Assembly (NCBI RefSeq): GCF_900090285.1
Contig: NZ_LT607754.1
Location: 4,118,001-4,182,000 of the forward strand
DNA length: 64,000 nt
Reading direction: 5' to 3'
From: Micromonospora inositola
GTDB lineage: Bacteria; Actinomycetota; Actinomycetes; Mycobacteriales; Micromonosporaceae
The translations under genes and the position numbers were made by a program. Each line of letters starts with the position of its first letter. Position 1 is the stretch's first letter. A model generated the notes under the pieces. The model ran no database searches. It worked only from the letters and a program-made list of their open reading frames with translations, and was not told where the DNA came from. This document shows positions 7,603-17,194 of this stretch, piece by piece.

Positions 7603-10600
7603 TTGCCAACCCCATTCCCCCGCAGATCGAAGCTGACAGCTTTGGCGTCTGCCCTGGCGATCCTGACGGTCAGCCCGCCGGCGTTCGCCGCCACGGTGGA
7701 TGCCACCCCTGGCGCTACCAGCACATCGCACGCCGGCACCGGATCCGGTCCGAGCGCCCTTCGCACCGTCACCCTGATCACCGGGGACACGGTTACGGTC
7801 ACCACCGCCGCCGACGGCACCGAGAGCAAGGGGGTCACGGGGCCGGACGGTGAAGCCATCGGGTTCAAGATCCACCAGGTCGGGAAGAGCACCTACGTCT
7901 ACCCCGACTCCGCCCTGCCGTACGTCTCCGCCGGGCGCCTGGACAAGGAGCTGTTCAACGTCACCGAGCTGCTCGCCGACGGCTACGATGACGCGCACAC
8001 CGACCATCTCCCGCTGCTCGTCAGCTATACCGACAGCGCCGCCCGCGCCCGCGCCCAAGCGCTTCCCGCTGGAGTCGCGAAGGTCCGCACCCTCAGCAGC
8101 ATTCAGGGCGCCGCGCTGACCGAGAGCCACGGCCACGCCGCCGACTTCTGGTCCGGGCTCACCGGAGGGGCCGGCGCGCAAAGTGCCGCACGCGTCACCG
8201 GCGGCGCCCAGCCCTCCTTCACCGGTGGTATCGCCAAGGTGTGGCTGGACGGGAAGGTCAAGGCCACTCTGGCCGACACCACCGCGCAGATCGGCGCCCC
8301 GGAGGTATGGGCGGCAGGCAACACCGGTCAGGGCGTCGACGTCGCCGTGCTGGACACCGGCGTGGACGCCAGCCACCCGGACCTGGCGGACCGCATCGCC
8401 GGCTCGGCCAGCTTCGTGCCCAACGATCCCGACGTCAACGACTACCAAGGCCATGGCACGCACGTCGCCTCCACCATCGCCGGCACCGGCGCCGCCTCGG
8501 ACGGCAAGGAGAAGGGCGTCGCCCCCGGCGCCCGCCTGCACATCGGCAAGGTGCTCTTCTCGGTGTGCGCGGGCTGCGACACCGTAGGCCAGCAGTCGTG
8601 GATCCTGGCGGGTATGGAGTGGGCCGCCCGCGACCAGCGCGCCAAGATCATCAGCATGAGTCTCGGAGGCCAGCCGACCGACGGCACCGACCCGATGAGC
8701 CAGGCCGTCAACCAGCTCAGCGCGGAGACCGGCGCGCTCTTCGTCATCGCGGCGGGCAACAGTGGCGCCCCGGGTACCGTCGCCTCGCCGGGCGCCGCGG
8801 ACGCCGCTCTCACCGTCGGAGCCGTGGACGCCTCCGACCAGCTCGCCGACTTCTCCAGCCAGGGCCCGCGCGTAGGCGACTCCGGGCTCAAGCCGGAGCT
8901 CACCGCACCGGGAGTCGACGTGCTTGCGGCACGTTCGCACTACACCGCGAATCCGGGCGAGGGCCCCTACACGACGATGAGCGGCACCTCGATGGCCACC
9001 CCGCACGTCGCGGGAGCCGCCGCGCTGCTGGCCGCCGCGCACCCGGACTGGACCGGCCAGCAGCTCAAGGATGCCCTGATCAGCTCCACCAAGGCCACCC
9101 CGCAGTACACCCCCTATGCGGCCGGCTCCGGCCGTCTGGACGTCGCGGCCGCTGTGCGGGACACGATGTTCGCGACCGGCAGCGCCTACGCCGGCCTCGA
9201 CCCGTGGCCGCACCAGCCCGGTGAGAAGCGCGACAAGGAGGTGACCTACACCAACACCGCCGACGCCCCGGTCACCCTCAATCTGGCGATCAACGCGCCT
9301 GACGCGCCTGCGGGTCTGTTCACCCTGTCCGCCACGCAGGTCACCGTGCCCGCGCACGGCACCAGCAAGGTCACCTACACGGCCAACATGGACAAGGCCC
9401 CCCTGGACAGCCACTTCAGCGGCATGATCAACGCCTCCGACGCCGACGGTAAGATCCTCGCCCACACCCTCATCGGAGTGGGCAAGGAAGCGGAGCGCTA
9501 CAACCTCTCGATCACCGCCAAGGACCGCAGCGGCGAGCCGCTCTCCGGGCTGCTCTGGGTGGCGGGAAAGAACTTCTCTCACTTCTACGGGATCGATGAG
9601 TCGGGCACGCTCAACCTCCGGCTGCCGGTCGACACGTACGCTGCCTTCCTCGAGGCCGACGTGCAGGGCACGCACGGCCCGCACTCCCTGGGCGTAGCGC
9701 TGCTGAGCGCTCCCGAGATCGTCCTGGACCGGGATCGCGCGGTCACGCTGGACGCCTCGGCCGCCCGGCAGGTCAGGGCCGTCGTTCCCAAGGAGACCAC
9801 CGACTCCCATGCCCACATGGACGTCTACCGATCATTTGATTCCGCCCATCGCGTGATGAGCACCGCGGGCACCTTCATGCCCGGGTACGACAGCATGTGG
9901 GCGCTGCCCACCGGCAATAAGGTCACCAAGGGTGACTTCTCCTTCGGCGCGCGCTGGCGCAAGGAGGAGCCCGCACTGACGGTGGCCTCCGACAAGCGGA
10001 GCTTCGACGACCTGAGGTTTCAGCGAGGCTCGAAGCCGCTTCCCGATGGACGGATGACCCTCGACACGATCTTCGCCGGGCAGGGCGCCCCGGCCGACTA
10101 CGCCGGGCTAAAGGCCCACGGCAAGATCGTCGTGGTGCGCCGCAACGACACCGTCGTACTGGAGCAGCAGGAGGCCGCGGCCGCACAGGCCGGCGCACGG
10201 CTGCTGCTGGTCGTCAACGATGGGGTGGGCCGGCTGGCGCCCTGGCCCAGGCAGCCCATCATCTCCCTTCCGTTCCTTCCGCCTGTCTCAGTGGCCACCC
10301 TCACCCAGGACGAGGGCGAGGAGCTGATCACCCAGATCCAGCACGGTAAGACCCCGCTGACCCTGGTCTCCAGCCGCGTCACGGACTACCTCTACGACCT
10401 TGTCCGTCACTACGTCGGCGCGATACCCGACGACCTGACCTACCAGCCGACAGAGGAGGACTTGGCCCGCGTCGACGTCTCCTTCCGTAACTACCGGCCG
10501 AACAGGGCGACCGAATACCGCTCAGACATCTGGCAGGGATTCATAACAGGCGCCTCTTTCCTTAACGAGGCTCCAGCCCAGGGTGAGCGCACCGACTGGG

Positions 10601-11382
10601 TCTCTGCCGACAACACGGACATCCAGTGGAAGGAGCGGGCCCAGCTCCCCGGTGAAGTCCAGGAGACGGCCTCGGCGGTGCGCTACAAGGCGGGCACCAC
10701 CAGCGACCTTCACTGGTTCGGCCCGATCCACCGTCCCCGCCTCGACAACCAGACAGGGGGGAATAGGACTGACGACAAGATCGACGCCGCGATCCCGGGC
10801 TGGGGCGACTCCGGTGTGGACCACGTGGGCATCACCGTCAGCAACCCCCTAGTCAGGAACACGGTGACGCTGTACCAGGGAGACACGCTTTTGTCCACGT
10901 GGCCCGCCGACTATATGGCGGTTTCGGGACTCAGCCCCCAGCGCCTGCCCTACCGGCTCGTCTCCGAGAACTCCCGGGGCGACTGGAAGAACCCGTACTC
11001 CACCAGCACGCGGACCGAGTGGGGGTTCACCTCGGCGGCCGGCGACCCCGGTACGTCCGCAGTCCTGCCGTTGATCCAGCTCGACTACAAGGTCGACACC
11101 GACACCGCGGGCAAGGCAAGCCGGAACGCCGACCTCGTGGTCACTCCCTCCCACCTCGCGGGAGGACCGAGCTCCAATGCGATCGGCGACGTCACCCTTG
11201 ACGTCTCCTACGACGACGGCGCCACCTGGCAGCAGGCAGCGCTCAACCACATCGGTGACGGCTGGGAGACCATGCTCCACGCCCCGGCCGGCGCCACGTA
11301 CGTCACCCTGCGCGCCTCCGCGCACGACAACCAGGGCAACAGCGTCACCCAGAGCATCACCCGCGCCTTCGGGCTGATGTAA
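7603..11382 (+). CDS. large secreted subtilisin-like serine protease (S8)
   Basis: The TTG at 7603 is chosen because AAGGAG lies 6 nt upstream (7591-7596) and it opens directly onto a signal peptide (PRRSKL, hydrophobic stretch, AFAATVD). The protein is 1259 residues. The catalytic triad is clear: Asp251 (VAVLDTGVDASHPD), His284 (GHGTHVAS) and Ser463 (SGTSMATPHVAGAAAL), with the oxyanion Asn in VIAAGNSGAPG. A propeptide precedes the catalytic domain. Downstream is a beta-rich region and a PA-like segment near residues 820-890 (KIVVVRR, GARLLLVVND). It probably degrades extracellular protein, and the TrmB/LuxR gene is divergent to it. A terminator follows the stop. Confidence 0.92.
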   Translation: MPTPFPRRSKLTALASALAILTVSPPAFAATVDATPGATSTSHAGTGSGPSALRTVTLITGDTVTVTTAADGTESKGVTGPDGEAIGFKIHQVGKSTYVYPDSALPYVSAGRLDKELFNVTELLADGYDDAHTDHLPLLVSYTDSAARARAQALPAGVAKVRTLSSIQGAALTESHGHAADFWSGLTGGAGAQSAARVTGGAQPSFTGGIAKVWLDGKVKATLADTTAQIGAPEVWAAGNTGQGVDVAVLDTGVDASHPDLADRIAGSASFVPNDPDVNDYQGHGTHVASTIAGTGAASDGKEKGVAPGARLHIGKVLFSVCAGCDTVGQQSWILAGMEWAARDQRAKIISMSLGGQPTDGTDPMSQAVNQLSAETGALFVIAAGNSGAPGTVASPGAADAALTVGAVDASDQLADFSSQGPRVGDSGLKPELTAPGVDVLAARSHYTANPGEGPYTTMSGTSMATPHVAGAAALLAAAHPDWTGQQLKDALISSTKATPQYTPYAAGSGRLDVAAAVRDTMFATGSAYAGLDPWPHQPGEKRDKEVTYTNTADAPVTLNLAINAPDAPAGLFTLSATQVTVPAHGTSKVTYTANMDKAPLDSHFSGMINASDADGKILAHTLIGVGKEAERYNLSITAKDRSGEPLSGLLWVAGKNFSHFYGIDESGTLNLRLPVDTYAAFLEADVQGTHGPHSLGVALLSAPEIVLDRDRAVTLDASAARQVRAVVPKETTDSHAHMDVYRSFDSAHRVMSTAGTFMPGYDSMWALPTGNKVTKGDFSFGARWRKEEPALTVASDKRSFDDLRFQRGSKPLPDGRMTLDTIFAGQGAPADYAGLKAHGKIVVVRRNDTVVLEQQEAAAAQAGARLLLVVNDGVGRLAPWPRQPIISLPFLPPVSVATLTQDEGEELITQIQHGKTPLTLVSSRVTDYLYDLVRHYVGAIPDDLTYQPTEEDLARVDVSFRNYRPNRATEYRSDIWQGFITGASFLNEAPAQGERTDWVSADNTDIQWKERAQLPGEVQETASAVRYKAGTTSDLHWFGPIHRPRLDNQTGGNRTDDKIDAAIPGWGDSGVDHVGITVSNPLVRNTVTLYQGDTLLSTWPADYMAVSGLSPQRLPYRLVSENSRGDWKNPYSTSTRTEWGFTSAAGDPGTSAVLPLIQLDYKVDTDTAGKASRNADLVVTPSHLAGGPSSNAIGDVTLDVSYDDGATWQQAALNHIGDGWETMLHAPAGATYVTLRASAHDNQGNSVTQSITRAFGLM

Positions 11383-11388
11383 CCACCC

Positions 11389-11615
11389 TCAGCCCGTCGC
11401 TCGGGCGGGGCCGCCACCCGCGGTCCCGCCCGAGCGGCAGTCCCGCCCGACACACGCCTGCACGCCCCGGCGTCGCGCCCACTCGATCGCCGGGCAACGG
11501 TCCATGACGACGTCGAGCCCGGCGTCGAGCGCACGCTCGGCGGCGGCCTCGTCGATCACCCCGAGCGGGAGCCACACGGCGCCGGAACCCGCTGAGATCG
11601 CCTCGACCAGCGACG
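11389..11615 (-). pseudogene. CoA-binding domain protein, C-terminal remnant
   Basis: The minus strand reads [20 protein letters not shown] followed by [18 protein letters not shown]. This is the typical end of short CoA_binding (YccU-like) proteins. The N-terminal Rossmann part is missing: upstream sequence to about 11800 is protein-like in other frames but does not give the expected glycine motif. The relic lies between a terminator and an IS3 fragment, so deletion linked to the IS is likely. Confidence 0.55.
11398..11436 (+). terminator. hairpin terminator of the subtilase gene
   Basis: CGCTCGGGCGGG at 11398-11409 pairs perfectly with CCCGCCCGAGCG at 11425-11436, and three further pairs extend it inward. 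There is no T-run, as is usual in actinomycetes. It lies 15 bp after the stop. Confidence 0.7.
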
Positions 11616-11924
11616 CGCTCCGGCACCGCGCTGGCCACCCCCGCGTACTGCAGCGGGTAGCGCTCGTTGGCGGCTACGTCGCCAACGTCCACGCCGATCT
11701 CGGCGGCGGGCCGCCTCGACGCGGCGGCCAGGCTGCCGGCGCGGGCGACCTCCGGGTAGAGCTGCGCCGGGTCGGGGAACTCGGGCTCCGGTGGGCGTGT
11801 CTCCGTCGTCACTGCCGCGGTGTGCCGTCGAGGGCAGCGCCACGCCACTCAGGCCGCTGGCCGGTCGGCCCACCGGCTCGGCCACGCCCCAACCATTCGA
11901 TGCGGTAGTCCCGCGACGTCGAAC

Positions 11925-12170
11925 TACGCGCTCATGGAGAACTTCTGGTCGACGCTGAAGATCGAACTCGTCTTCCGCACCTCCTGGCGGACCCGCGACG
12001 AGGCCGAGAACGCGATCTTCGCCTACATCGACGGCTGGTACAACACCCGCCGCATCCAGAAGGAACTCGGCTACCTCAGCCCCGACGAGTACGAAACCGC
12101 CTGGCACCCCCGCCAGAAGGAACCAGCCCAACCAACTATCGCTACCCCTGCACCAGCCGGCAGCAGGTAA
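11925..12170 (+). pseudogene. IS3-family transposase (OrfB), C-terminal fragment
   Basis: The frame reads NYALMENFWSTLKIELV, then TRDEAENAIFAYIDGWYN, RRIQKELGYLSPDEYE. This is the end of the rve integrase core of IS3-type OrfB, including the last catalytic-site Glu (MENFWSTLK). The N-terminal two thirds, including the first two acidic residues, are absent. Preceding codons in the same frame (11820-11920) do not look like transposase. It is dead. Confidence 0.85.
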
Positions 12171-12381
12171 CCACCGCTCCATCAAAGCGGGGGGACCTCA
12201 AAGGGCGTCATGGCCGGTCAAGGATCGCAGGGCGCTGGCGGCGCAGCTGGAGATGGCGGCGTGACGAGTCTGAGGAAGGCCGACCTGATCGCGGATCGCC
12301 GTGCGGACCGGACCATCGGCTTCCGCCTGAATTCCACCGCCATCCACCACCTGTGAACCACCAGCCCGCAAAAGCCAGACA

Positions 12382-12415
12382 GCGCTGGTGGCTGGCCGAA
12401 GCCAGCCACCAGCGC
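12382..12415. terminator. 15-bp perfect hairpin with CGAA loop
   Basis: GCGCTGGTGGCTGGC (12382-12396) pairs exactly with GCCAGCCACCAGCGC (12401-12415) around the tetraloop CGAA. It sits 3 bp past the stop of the minus-strand membrane protein, so it is that gene's terminator and may also stop plus-strand reading from the IS3 relic. Confidence 0.85.
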
Positions 12416-12418
12416 CGG

Positions 12419-13102
12419 CTAGGCGGCCTTCACCTCCGCAGCGGGGGCCGCGGGTGCGCAGGCCCGCCAACCGTCGAGCCACTCCCGATCCGGAGCACGC
12501 AGCACCCGCACGCCGGTCCACGCGAACGCCGCTGCCAGCAGCGCGCCACCGATTGCCTCGGGCAGCGGCACGAAGAACGACGCCATTCCGAACAGCATCA
12601 GCACCGGGATCGCGCGGGCCACCGCGCCGCTCCGCCAGAGTGAGGCGGCGAGGACTGGAAAGCCGAGCAGGCCGAGGAGGGTGAACAACACCGCGACCAC
12701 GAGCGCGGGGTCGCTGTTGGTCGCCGCCATAACGGCGACGTCCTGGCTGCTGACGCCATCGTCGACCATGCCGGCGACGACGCTGCTGTGCCCCACGTCG
12801 ACCGCGTTGCCAACGAGATTGAGCAGCAGCAACCCCACGCCGAGGTGGGCTAACCTGGCGCCGCGGTGGCGCAACAGATGCAGCAGGCCGAAGAGCGCCG
12901 GCAGCATCAGCGCCACCATGAGGAGCTGGGCCACGGACGAGACGGCGTTGAGCTGCTGATGCGCCGCGACGGAGTCGAGGACGTCTTTCTCGTCGCCGGA
13001 ATTGACCGTTTTGGTGGCCAGGAAGACGAGGATCGCGACACCGCCAGCGACGAGTGCCGCAGCGGTGAAACGCCTGCGAAATCGGTCCACAGGGCTGAGC
13101 AT
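12419..13102 (-). CDS. six-TM membrane protein (DUF4386-like), TCS partner 1
   Basis: The start at 13102 (MLSPVDRFRRR) has GGAGG about 7 nt upstream. The 227-residue protein has about six hydrophobic helices, beginning with FTAAALVAGGVAILVFLA, then a polar loop (residues 31-55) followed by VAQLLMVALMLPALFGLL and others. A short cytoplasmic tail ends APAAEVKAA. DUF4386-type proteins have no known activity. It is divergent, with a 178-bp gap, from the two-component genes at 13281-15100. The same arrangement recurs three more times in this window, which suggests it is their target or an accessory sensor. Confidence 0.8.
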   Translation of the reverse strand: MLSPVDRFRRRFTAAALVAGGVAILVFLATKTVNSGDEKDVLDSVAAHQQLNAVSSVAQLLMVALMLPALFGLLHLLRHRGARLAHLGVGLLLLNLVGNAVDVGHSSVVAGMVDDGVSSQDVAVMAATNSDPALVVAVLFTLLGLLGFPVLAASLWRSGAVARAIPVLMLFGMASFFVPLPEAIGGALLAAAFAWTGVRVLRAPDREWLDGWRACAPAAPAAEVKAA

Positions 13103-13280
13103 GATGGCCTCCACTGGGGTGGTGGTTCGGGACTGCTTCGTCAAGGTAGGCCCGGGAGCCACGGGGGCACATCGCCCGGCATCACTATCTGTACCTCCCT
13201 CGCGCAGGCGACGCCAGCCGCCAGCGCATCGCCCGCCCGGCTGACGCGCGTCCCGTCACTCCCGCGCTAGGTTCCGTTCT

Positions 13281-14438
13281 GTGGACCGGATACAGCGTCT
13301 GAGGTTGGTCGACCGGATGGTCGCCAGCGCGCTGGCCGCCCTCGCGCTAGCCAGCGTCTGGCTCATCGAGCCGGGTCAGGAGCCTCGGCCGACGGTGACC
13401 GTGATCGCGCTGGTGATGACCGGATCGCTGGCGTGGCGACGGCGGGCGCCGACGGCAGTGCTGACGGCGGTGCTGATTGCGTTGCTCGCGCTCGCGACGG
13501 TGGCGCACACGGTCAGTCCGATGTATGCCCTGCTGGCGACGATCATCGCCGTGCACGCCGTCGGGGCGTACGGGCCGTGGCGGATCGGCCTGGTCGGCAT
13601 CGGCGTCACTGCGGTGGTGTTGTGGCTCGGCCTTTGGATGGACCCGACGCGCCATGAGTTCTTCGACTATCCGTTCGCGCTCATGCTGGCCGCCGGCAGT
13701 TGGGGCTTCGGCGCCGCCCTACGTTCCCGGGAACGCCGCGCGATCCGCCTGCAGGAGCAGGGGGAGCAGTTGGCTCGGCAGGCGGTTCTCGAGGAACGGG
13801 CCCGCATCGCCCGGGAACTGCACGACGTCATCGCCCACTCAGTCAGTGTGATGGTGGTCCAGACCGGTCTGGTCAGACGACGGATCAGCCGGGAGCGGCC
13901 CGACGAGGCGCACCTGCTCGGCGAGGTCGAGCAGATTGGCCGGCTGGCGCTGGACGAGATGCGCCGACTTTTGGGGCTGCTGCGCGCCGACGGTGAGGAA
14001 CTGGCGTTGTCCCCGCAGCCCGGCCTGGCCACGCTTGCCGGCCTTGTCGAGCAGATGCGGGCGTCAGGTGTCCCGGTGGAGCTGACCGTGACCGGGGACC
14101 AGGGGCCGCTGCCACCCGGGCTCGACCTCGCCGCATACCGGATCGTGCAGGAGGCGTTGACCAATGTCCTCAAGCACGGTGCCGGTTCGGCGGCGCACGT
14201 GGCGATCGACCACGGTCGAGGCCAGCTGACGATCGGGGTCACGAATACCCCGCCGCATCAGGAGGGACCGTCTCCACACGTCGGCCACGGCATGGTGGGG
14301 ATGCGCGAGCGCGCGGCACTCTACGGTGGCACTTTCGAGGCCGGACGACGGCCGGACGGCACGTTCTCCATACGGGCGACACTGCCCGTCGAACGTGAGC
14401 GGCTGGTTCACGTCACGGGCAACGAGGTCTCGCAGTGA
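13281..14438 (+). CDS. NarL/DesK-type sensor histidine kinase 1
   Basis: The GTG at 13281 gives 385 residues. Four or five membrane helices occupy residues 10-150 with very short outside loops, so it is an intramembrane-sensing type. A HisKA_3 dimerisation domain follows with the phospho-acceptor His181 in ARELHDVIAHSVSVMVVQ, then a HATPase_c domain (AYRIVQEALTNVLKHG; GHGMVGMRERAALYGG). The stop overlaps the response-regulator GTG by 4 nt (GTGA), so the pair is translationally coupled. The signal is unknown; the divergent membrane protein is the best candidate partner. Confidence 0.93.
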   Translation: MDRIQRLRLVDRMVASALAALALASVWLIEPGQEPRPTVTVIALVMTGSLAWRRRAPTAVLTAVLIALLALATVAHTVSPMYALLATIIAVHAVGAYGPWRIGLVGIGVTAVVLWLGLWMDPTRHEFFDYPFALMLAAGSWGFGAALRSRERRAIRLQEQGEQLARQAVLEERARIARELHDVIAHSVSVMVVQTGLVRRRISRERPDEAHLLGEVEQIGRLALDEMRRLLGLLRADGEELALSPQPGLATLAGLVEQMRASGVPVELTVTGDQGPLPPGLDLAAYRIVQEALTNVLKHGAGSAAHVAIDHGRGQLTIGVTNTPPHQEGPSPHVGHGMVGMRERAALYGGTFEAGRRPDGTFSIRATLPVERERLVHVTGNEVSQ

Positions 14439-15100
14439 CCATCCGCGTGGTGATCGCAGACGACCAGGCCATGGTACGCCGCGGCTTTCGTCTGCTCCTA
14501 GACGACGAACCGGACCTCACCGTGGTCGACGAGGCGGGCGACGGGGAGCAGGCAGTGGCCGCGGTGCGCCGCCACCGCCCGGACGTCGCACTCATCGACA
14601 TCCGCATGCCGATCCTGGACGGTCTCGCCGCGACCCGCCGTATCGTCGCCGATGGCGGCTGCACCAGGATCATCATCCTGACCACCTTCAATCTCGACGA
14701 GTACGTATTCGAGGCGCTTCGCGCGGGTGCCAGCGGTTATCTGCTCAAGGACGCTCCGGCGGAGACACTCATCGACGCCGTACGGGTCGTGGCGGCCGGC
14801 GACGCGACGCTCGCGCCGTCCGTCGCCCGCCGGCTCATCGAACAGTTCTCCCAGCTGCCCCAGCCGCGGGCGGCGCTCAGCGCCGCACTCGCCGAGCTGA
14901 CTCCCCGCGAACTCGATGTCCTTCATCTCGTGGCCCGAGGCCGCACCAACGCCGAGATCGCCGCGGACCTGTTCGTCAGCGAGCACACCGCCAAGACACA
15001 CGTCAGCCATCTACTCGCGAAGCTCGACCTGCGGGATCGCGTTCAGGCGGTCATCTTCGCCTACGAGTCGGGTCTGATCAGGGCCGGCGGCCCCGACTAA
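14435..15100 (+). CDS. NarL/FixJ-type response regulator 1
   Basis: The 221-residue product has a receiver domain with acidic pair DD at residues 9-10, phospho-acceptor Asp55 (VALIDIRMP), the conserved Thr (ILTTFN) and Lys (LLKDAPAE), then a LuxR-type helix-turn-helix (LTPRELDVLHLVARGRTNAE, HTAKTHVSHLLAKL). It is the cognate of the kinase it overlaps. It ends at an IS3 remnant. Confidence 0.95.
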   Translation: MTIRVVIADDQAMVRRGFRLLLDDEPDLTVVDEAGDGEQAVAAVRRHRPDVALIDIRMPILDGLAATRRIVADGGCTRIIILTTFNLDEYVFEALRAGASGYLLKDAPAETLIDAVRVVAAGDATLAPSVARRLIEQFSQLPQPRAALSAALAELTPRELDVLHLVARGRTNAEIAADLFVSEHTAKTHVSHLLAKLDLRDRVQAVIFAYESGLIRAGGPD

Positions 15101-15149
15101 TTTCTCGCCGAGCAGGCTCCCTCGGCAGGCTGGCCGGCCACGCGTACCG

Positions 15150-15343
15150 GCGGCAGCCACAGCCGGGAAGCCAGCAAGCACGCTCGCCGCCTTCAAGATC
15201 TCGTTCGCCCAACGCTGCTCCGCCACCACCTTGCGCAGCCGACGGTTCTCCTCGGCCATGTCGCTGGTGGGCCGCTCGGTGCGTTCACCGGCCGGGGTCC
15301 AGTGGCCGAGTCCGGCTTTGTCGACCTTGCGGTGGAAGCGCAT
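15150..15343 (-). pseudogene. IS3-type OrfA fragment
   Basis: Minus-strand codons read DMAEENRRLRKVVAEQRWAN then EILKAASV, the leucine-zipper end of IS3-family OrfA proteins, preceded by KVDKAGLGHWTPAGERTE. Downstream sequence is garbled. It cuts off the 5' end of the metalloprotease relic at about 15370. Confidence 0.7.
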
Positions 15344-15374
15344 GCCGGCGAGGCCGCCGAGGATGCGCCGATTC

Positions 15375-15987
15375 CTACTGCTACAACATCACCGCCGACC
15401 ACGGGTCCGTCGGCGGAAACGAGATCGTCCTGGCGTATGCCGAGGGCCGCACGTTCGAGCCGGTGTTCATGCACCACGAGATGGGCCACGCTCTCGGACT
15501 CGAGCGCTCCTCCTCCCAGGTCGAGGGCGTGTACGGCGACGACTACGACATGATGAGCGCGGTCCGAAGGGTCAAGGCATTCCGCGATGTCCTCAATCGC
15601 GCTGCGGGTCCCGGCTTGGCGGCCCGAACCTTGAACGATTGGGGGTGGCTGCACCGGTCTCGCGTGTGGCAGTCCTTCCCGCTCACGTCGCAAGCAGTGA
15701 CTTTGGCGGCGGTGAACCGGCCGGAGGTCGACGGTTACCTGGCGGTGAAGCTCTCCTGGTGGCCGCTCCTCCTCGGACCGGTTTGGGTGGAGTACCGGCA
15801 GCCTGGTCAACGGGACCGAGGCCTGAACGAACCGATCGTGCTGGTACACCGGCGCAACGCGCAGGGTGGCGCCGAGTTGGCGGGGGGTCGGTCCAATCGC
15901 CCGGGTCGGCTGCGGGCCGGCGAAGAGTACAGCATCGTGGGCGCCTTCACCGTCGTCGTGCGGGTTGAGGGGCGCCGATGCCCCTAT
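15375..15987 (+). pseudogene. zinc metalloprotease-like gene, 5' truncated and split by IS110
   Basis: The frame reads CYNITADHGSVGGNEIVLAY, then FEPVFMHHEMGHALGLE and DDYDMMSA, which is an HExxH-like zinc site written HHEMGHALGLE. The first part is removed by an IS3 fragment. At 15987 it runs into the IS110 element. Joining 15987 to 17195 across the 8-bp repeat GCCCCTAT keeps the frame and adds about 26 codons (RDTLYRSGD...) to a TGA at 17273-17275. The upstream in-frame region belongs to the response regulator in another frame and is not part of this gene. Confidence 0.65.
15980..15987 (+). repeat. 8-bp direct repeat GCCCCTAT, left copy (right copy 17187-17194)
   Basis: Identical octamers border the IS110-type element exactly where the host frame stops and resumes. 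IS110 transposition duplicates a short core shared by target and element, so this may be the core plus matching target. Confidence 0.6.
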
Positions 15988-17194
15988 GTTCTGTCAAGCG
16001 GTTCGTGGGGTCGGATCTACGGGATCGAGCTGGCGGAGCAGGTGGTAGATCTCGCGGGCGATGTACCGCTTGAGACATCGCATGGCTTCGCGGCGGGTGA
16101 GGCCTTGACTGCTGCGTCGGTCGAGGTAGTCCTGGGTGCGTTGGTCACCCCGTGATCGGGTCAGGGCGATGCGGTAGAGGGCGGCGTTGGCACGGCGGTC
16201 GCCGCCGCGGTTGAGTCGGCGCCGGCGGGTCTTGCCCGAGGACGCCTCGATCGGGTTGACGCCGCATAGCGCGGCGAAGGATGCCTGGCTGTGCATCCGG
16301 TCGGGGTTGTCCCCTGCGGTGATCAGCAGCGCGGAGGCGCTGTCGGGGCCGATCCCGTGACGGTGCAACAGCTGTGGCGCGTACGAGTTCAGCACGGCGG
16401 TGATCTGGCGCTGGAGTTCACGTTCCTCGGCGGTGAGTGTCTGGATACGCTGGGCCAGGCGGCGCAGGGTGTAGACGGTGGCGGTGGCCACGTCGGTCGG
16501 GGCGGTGTCGGGCAGGGTGGCGCAGTGGCGGATCAACGCTGTGTCGGACAGGCCGGTCAAGGTGTCGCGTAGCGTTGTGGCGGCGGTGACGATGACGGCC
16601 TTGAGCTGGTTGACCGCCTGGGTGCGGGATTTCACCGCGGAGGCTCTGGCCAGGCGGAACATGCGCAGCATCTCCACCGGCCCGTCGGGCGGTCTTTGCG
16701 GTGGCGGCGGCCCGGCCGGACAGCACCGCCAGGGCGGCGGCCATCGCGTCGACGGTGTCGGTCTTGCCGTGGCGGCGGCGCGCCGCGCGGTCGGGGCGGT
16801 TGACCTCGATCACGGTCAGACGCTGGTCACGCAGGTAGCGGGCCAGGCCCGCGCCGAAAGAGCCGGTTCCCTCGACACCGGCGCGGCGGAGGTCGCCGAA
16901 ACCACGTGCCCAGGCCAGCAGGTCGCGGTAGCCGGCGGCGGTGGTCGGGAAGCTGGCAGAGGCGACCTGGACGCCGAGCGGGGTGGTCACTGCGGCGACG
17001 TGGGCGTCCTTGTGGGTGTCGACGCCGAGGATGACCTCCTCGCCGGTCGGGTCGGGCTGACTGTCCGGGGCGGTGTTCGGCATGCTGGGCATGGACCGTT
17101 TGTCTCCTGGTGGCTTGGGACGGCGGATGGCCATCGCCGGGCCGGCAGGGCGGTCAGAACTGTGATGGTGCCCTTGTTGCAGCAAGGCCCCTAT
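15988..17194 (-). mobile_element. IS110-family insertion element, about 1.2 kb
   Basis: The boundaries are set by the flanking GCCCCTAT repeats and by the interrupted metalloprotease frame. The element holds one minus-strand transposase gene that fills all but about 8 bp at the left and about 102 bp at the right (17093-17194). There are no terminal inverted repeats, as is normal for IS110. The right-hand non-coding part precedes the gene, which is where IS110-group elements encode their bridge RNA. Confidence 0.7.
15994..17092 (-). pseudogene. IS110-family DEDD transposase with one frameshift
   Basis: Start ATG at 17092 has AGGAGA about 12 nt upstream. The N-terminal RuvC-like DEDD domain is evident: VILGVDTHKDAHVAAV, GVEGTGSFGAGLARYL, VIEVNRPDRAARR, GKTDTVDAMAAA. 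The C-terminal Transposase_20 domain reads GIGPDSASALLITAGDNPDR, FAALCGVNPIEASSGKT and RRLNRGGDRRAN with the catalytic serine region. The two halves are in different frames: one extra base in the GGG at 16687-16689 separates AAATAKTA from DGPVEMLRMFRLAR. Removing it gives exactly 366 codons. It is either inactive or a sequencing error. Confidence 0.88.

Noticed and set aside
7588..9816. 742-codon minus-strand frame opposite the subtilase
   Set aside because: Gly/Arg/Val-rich shadow of a high-GC gene with a clear catalytic triad on the plus strand.
14326..16155. Apparent fusion of a regulator and a metalloprotease in one frame
   Set aside because: The first part is out of phase with the response regulator; only the part after about 15375 resembles a protein.
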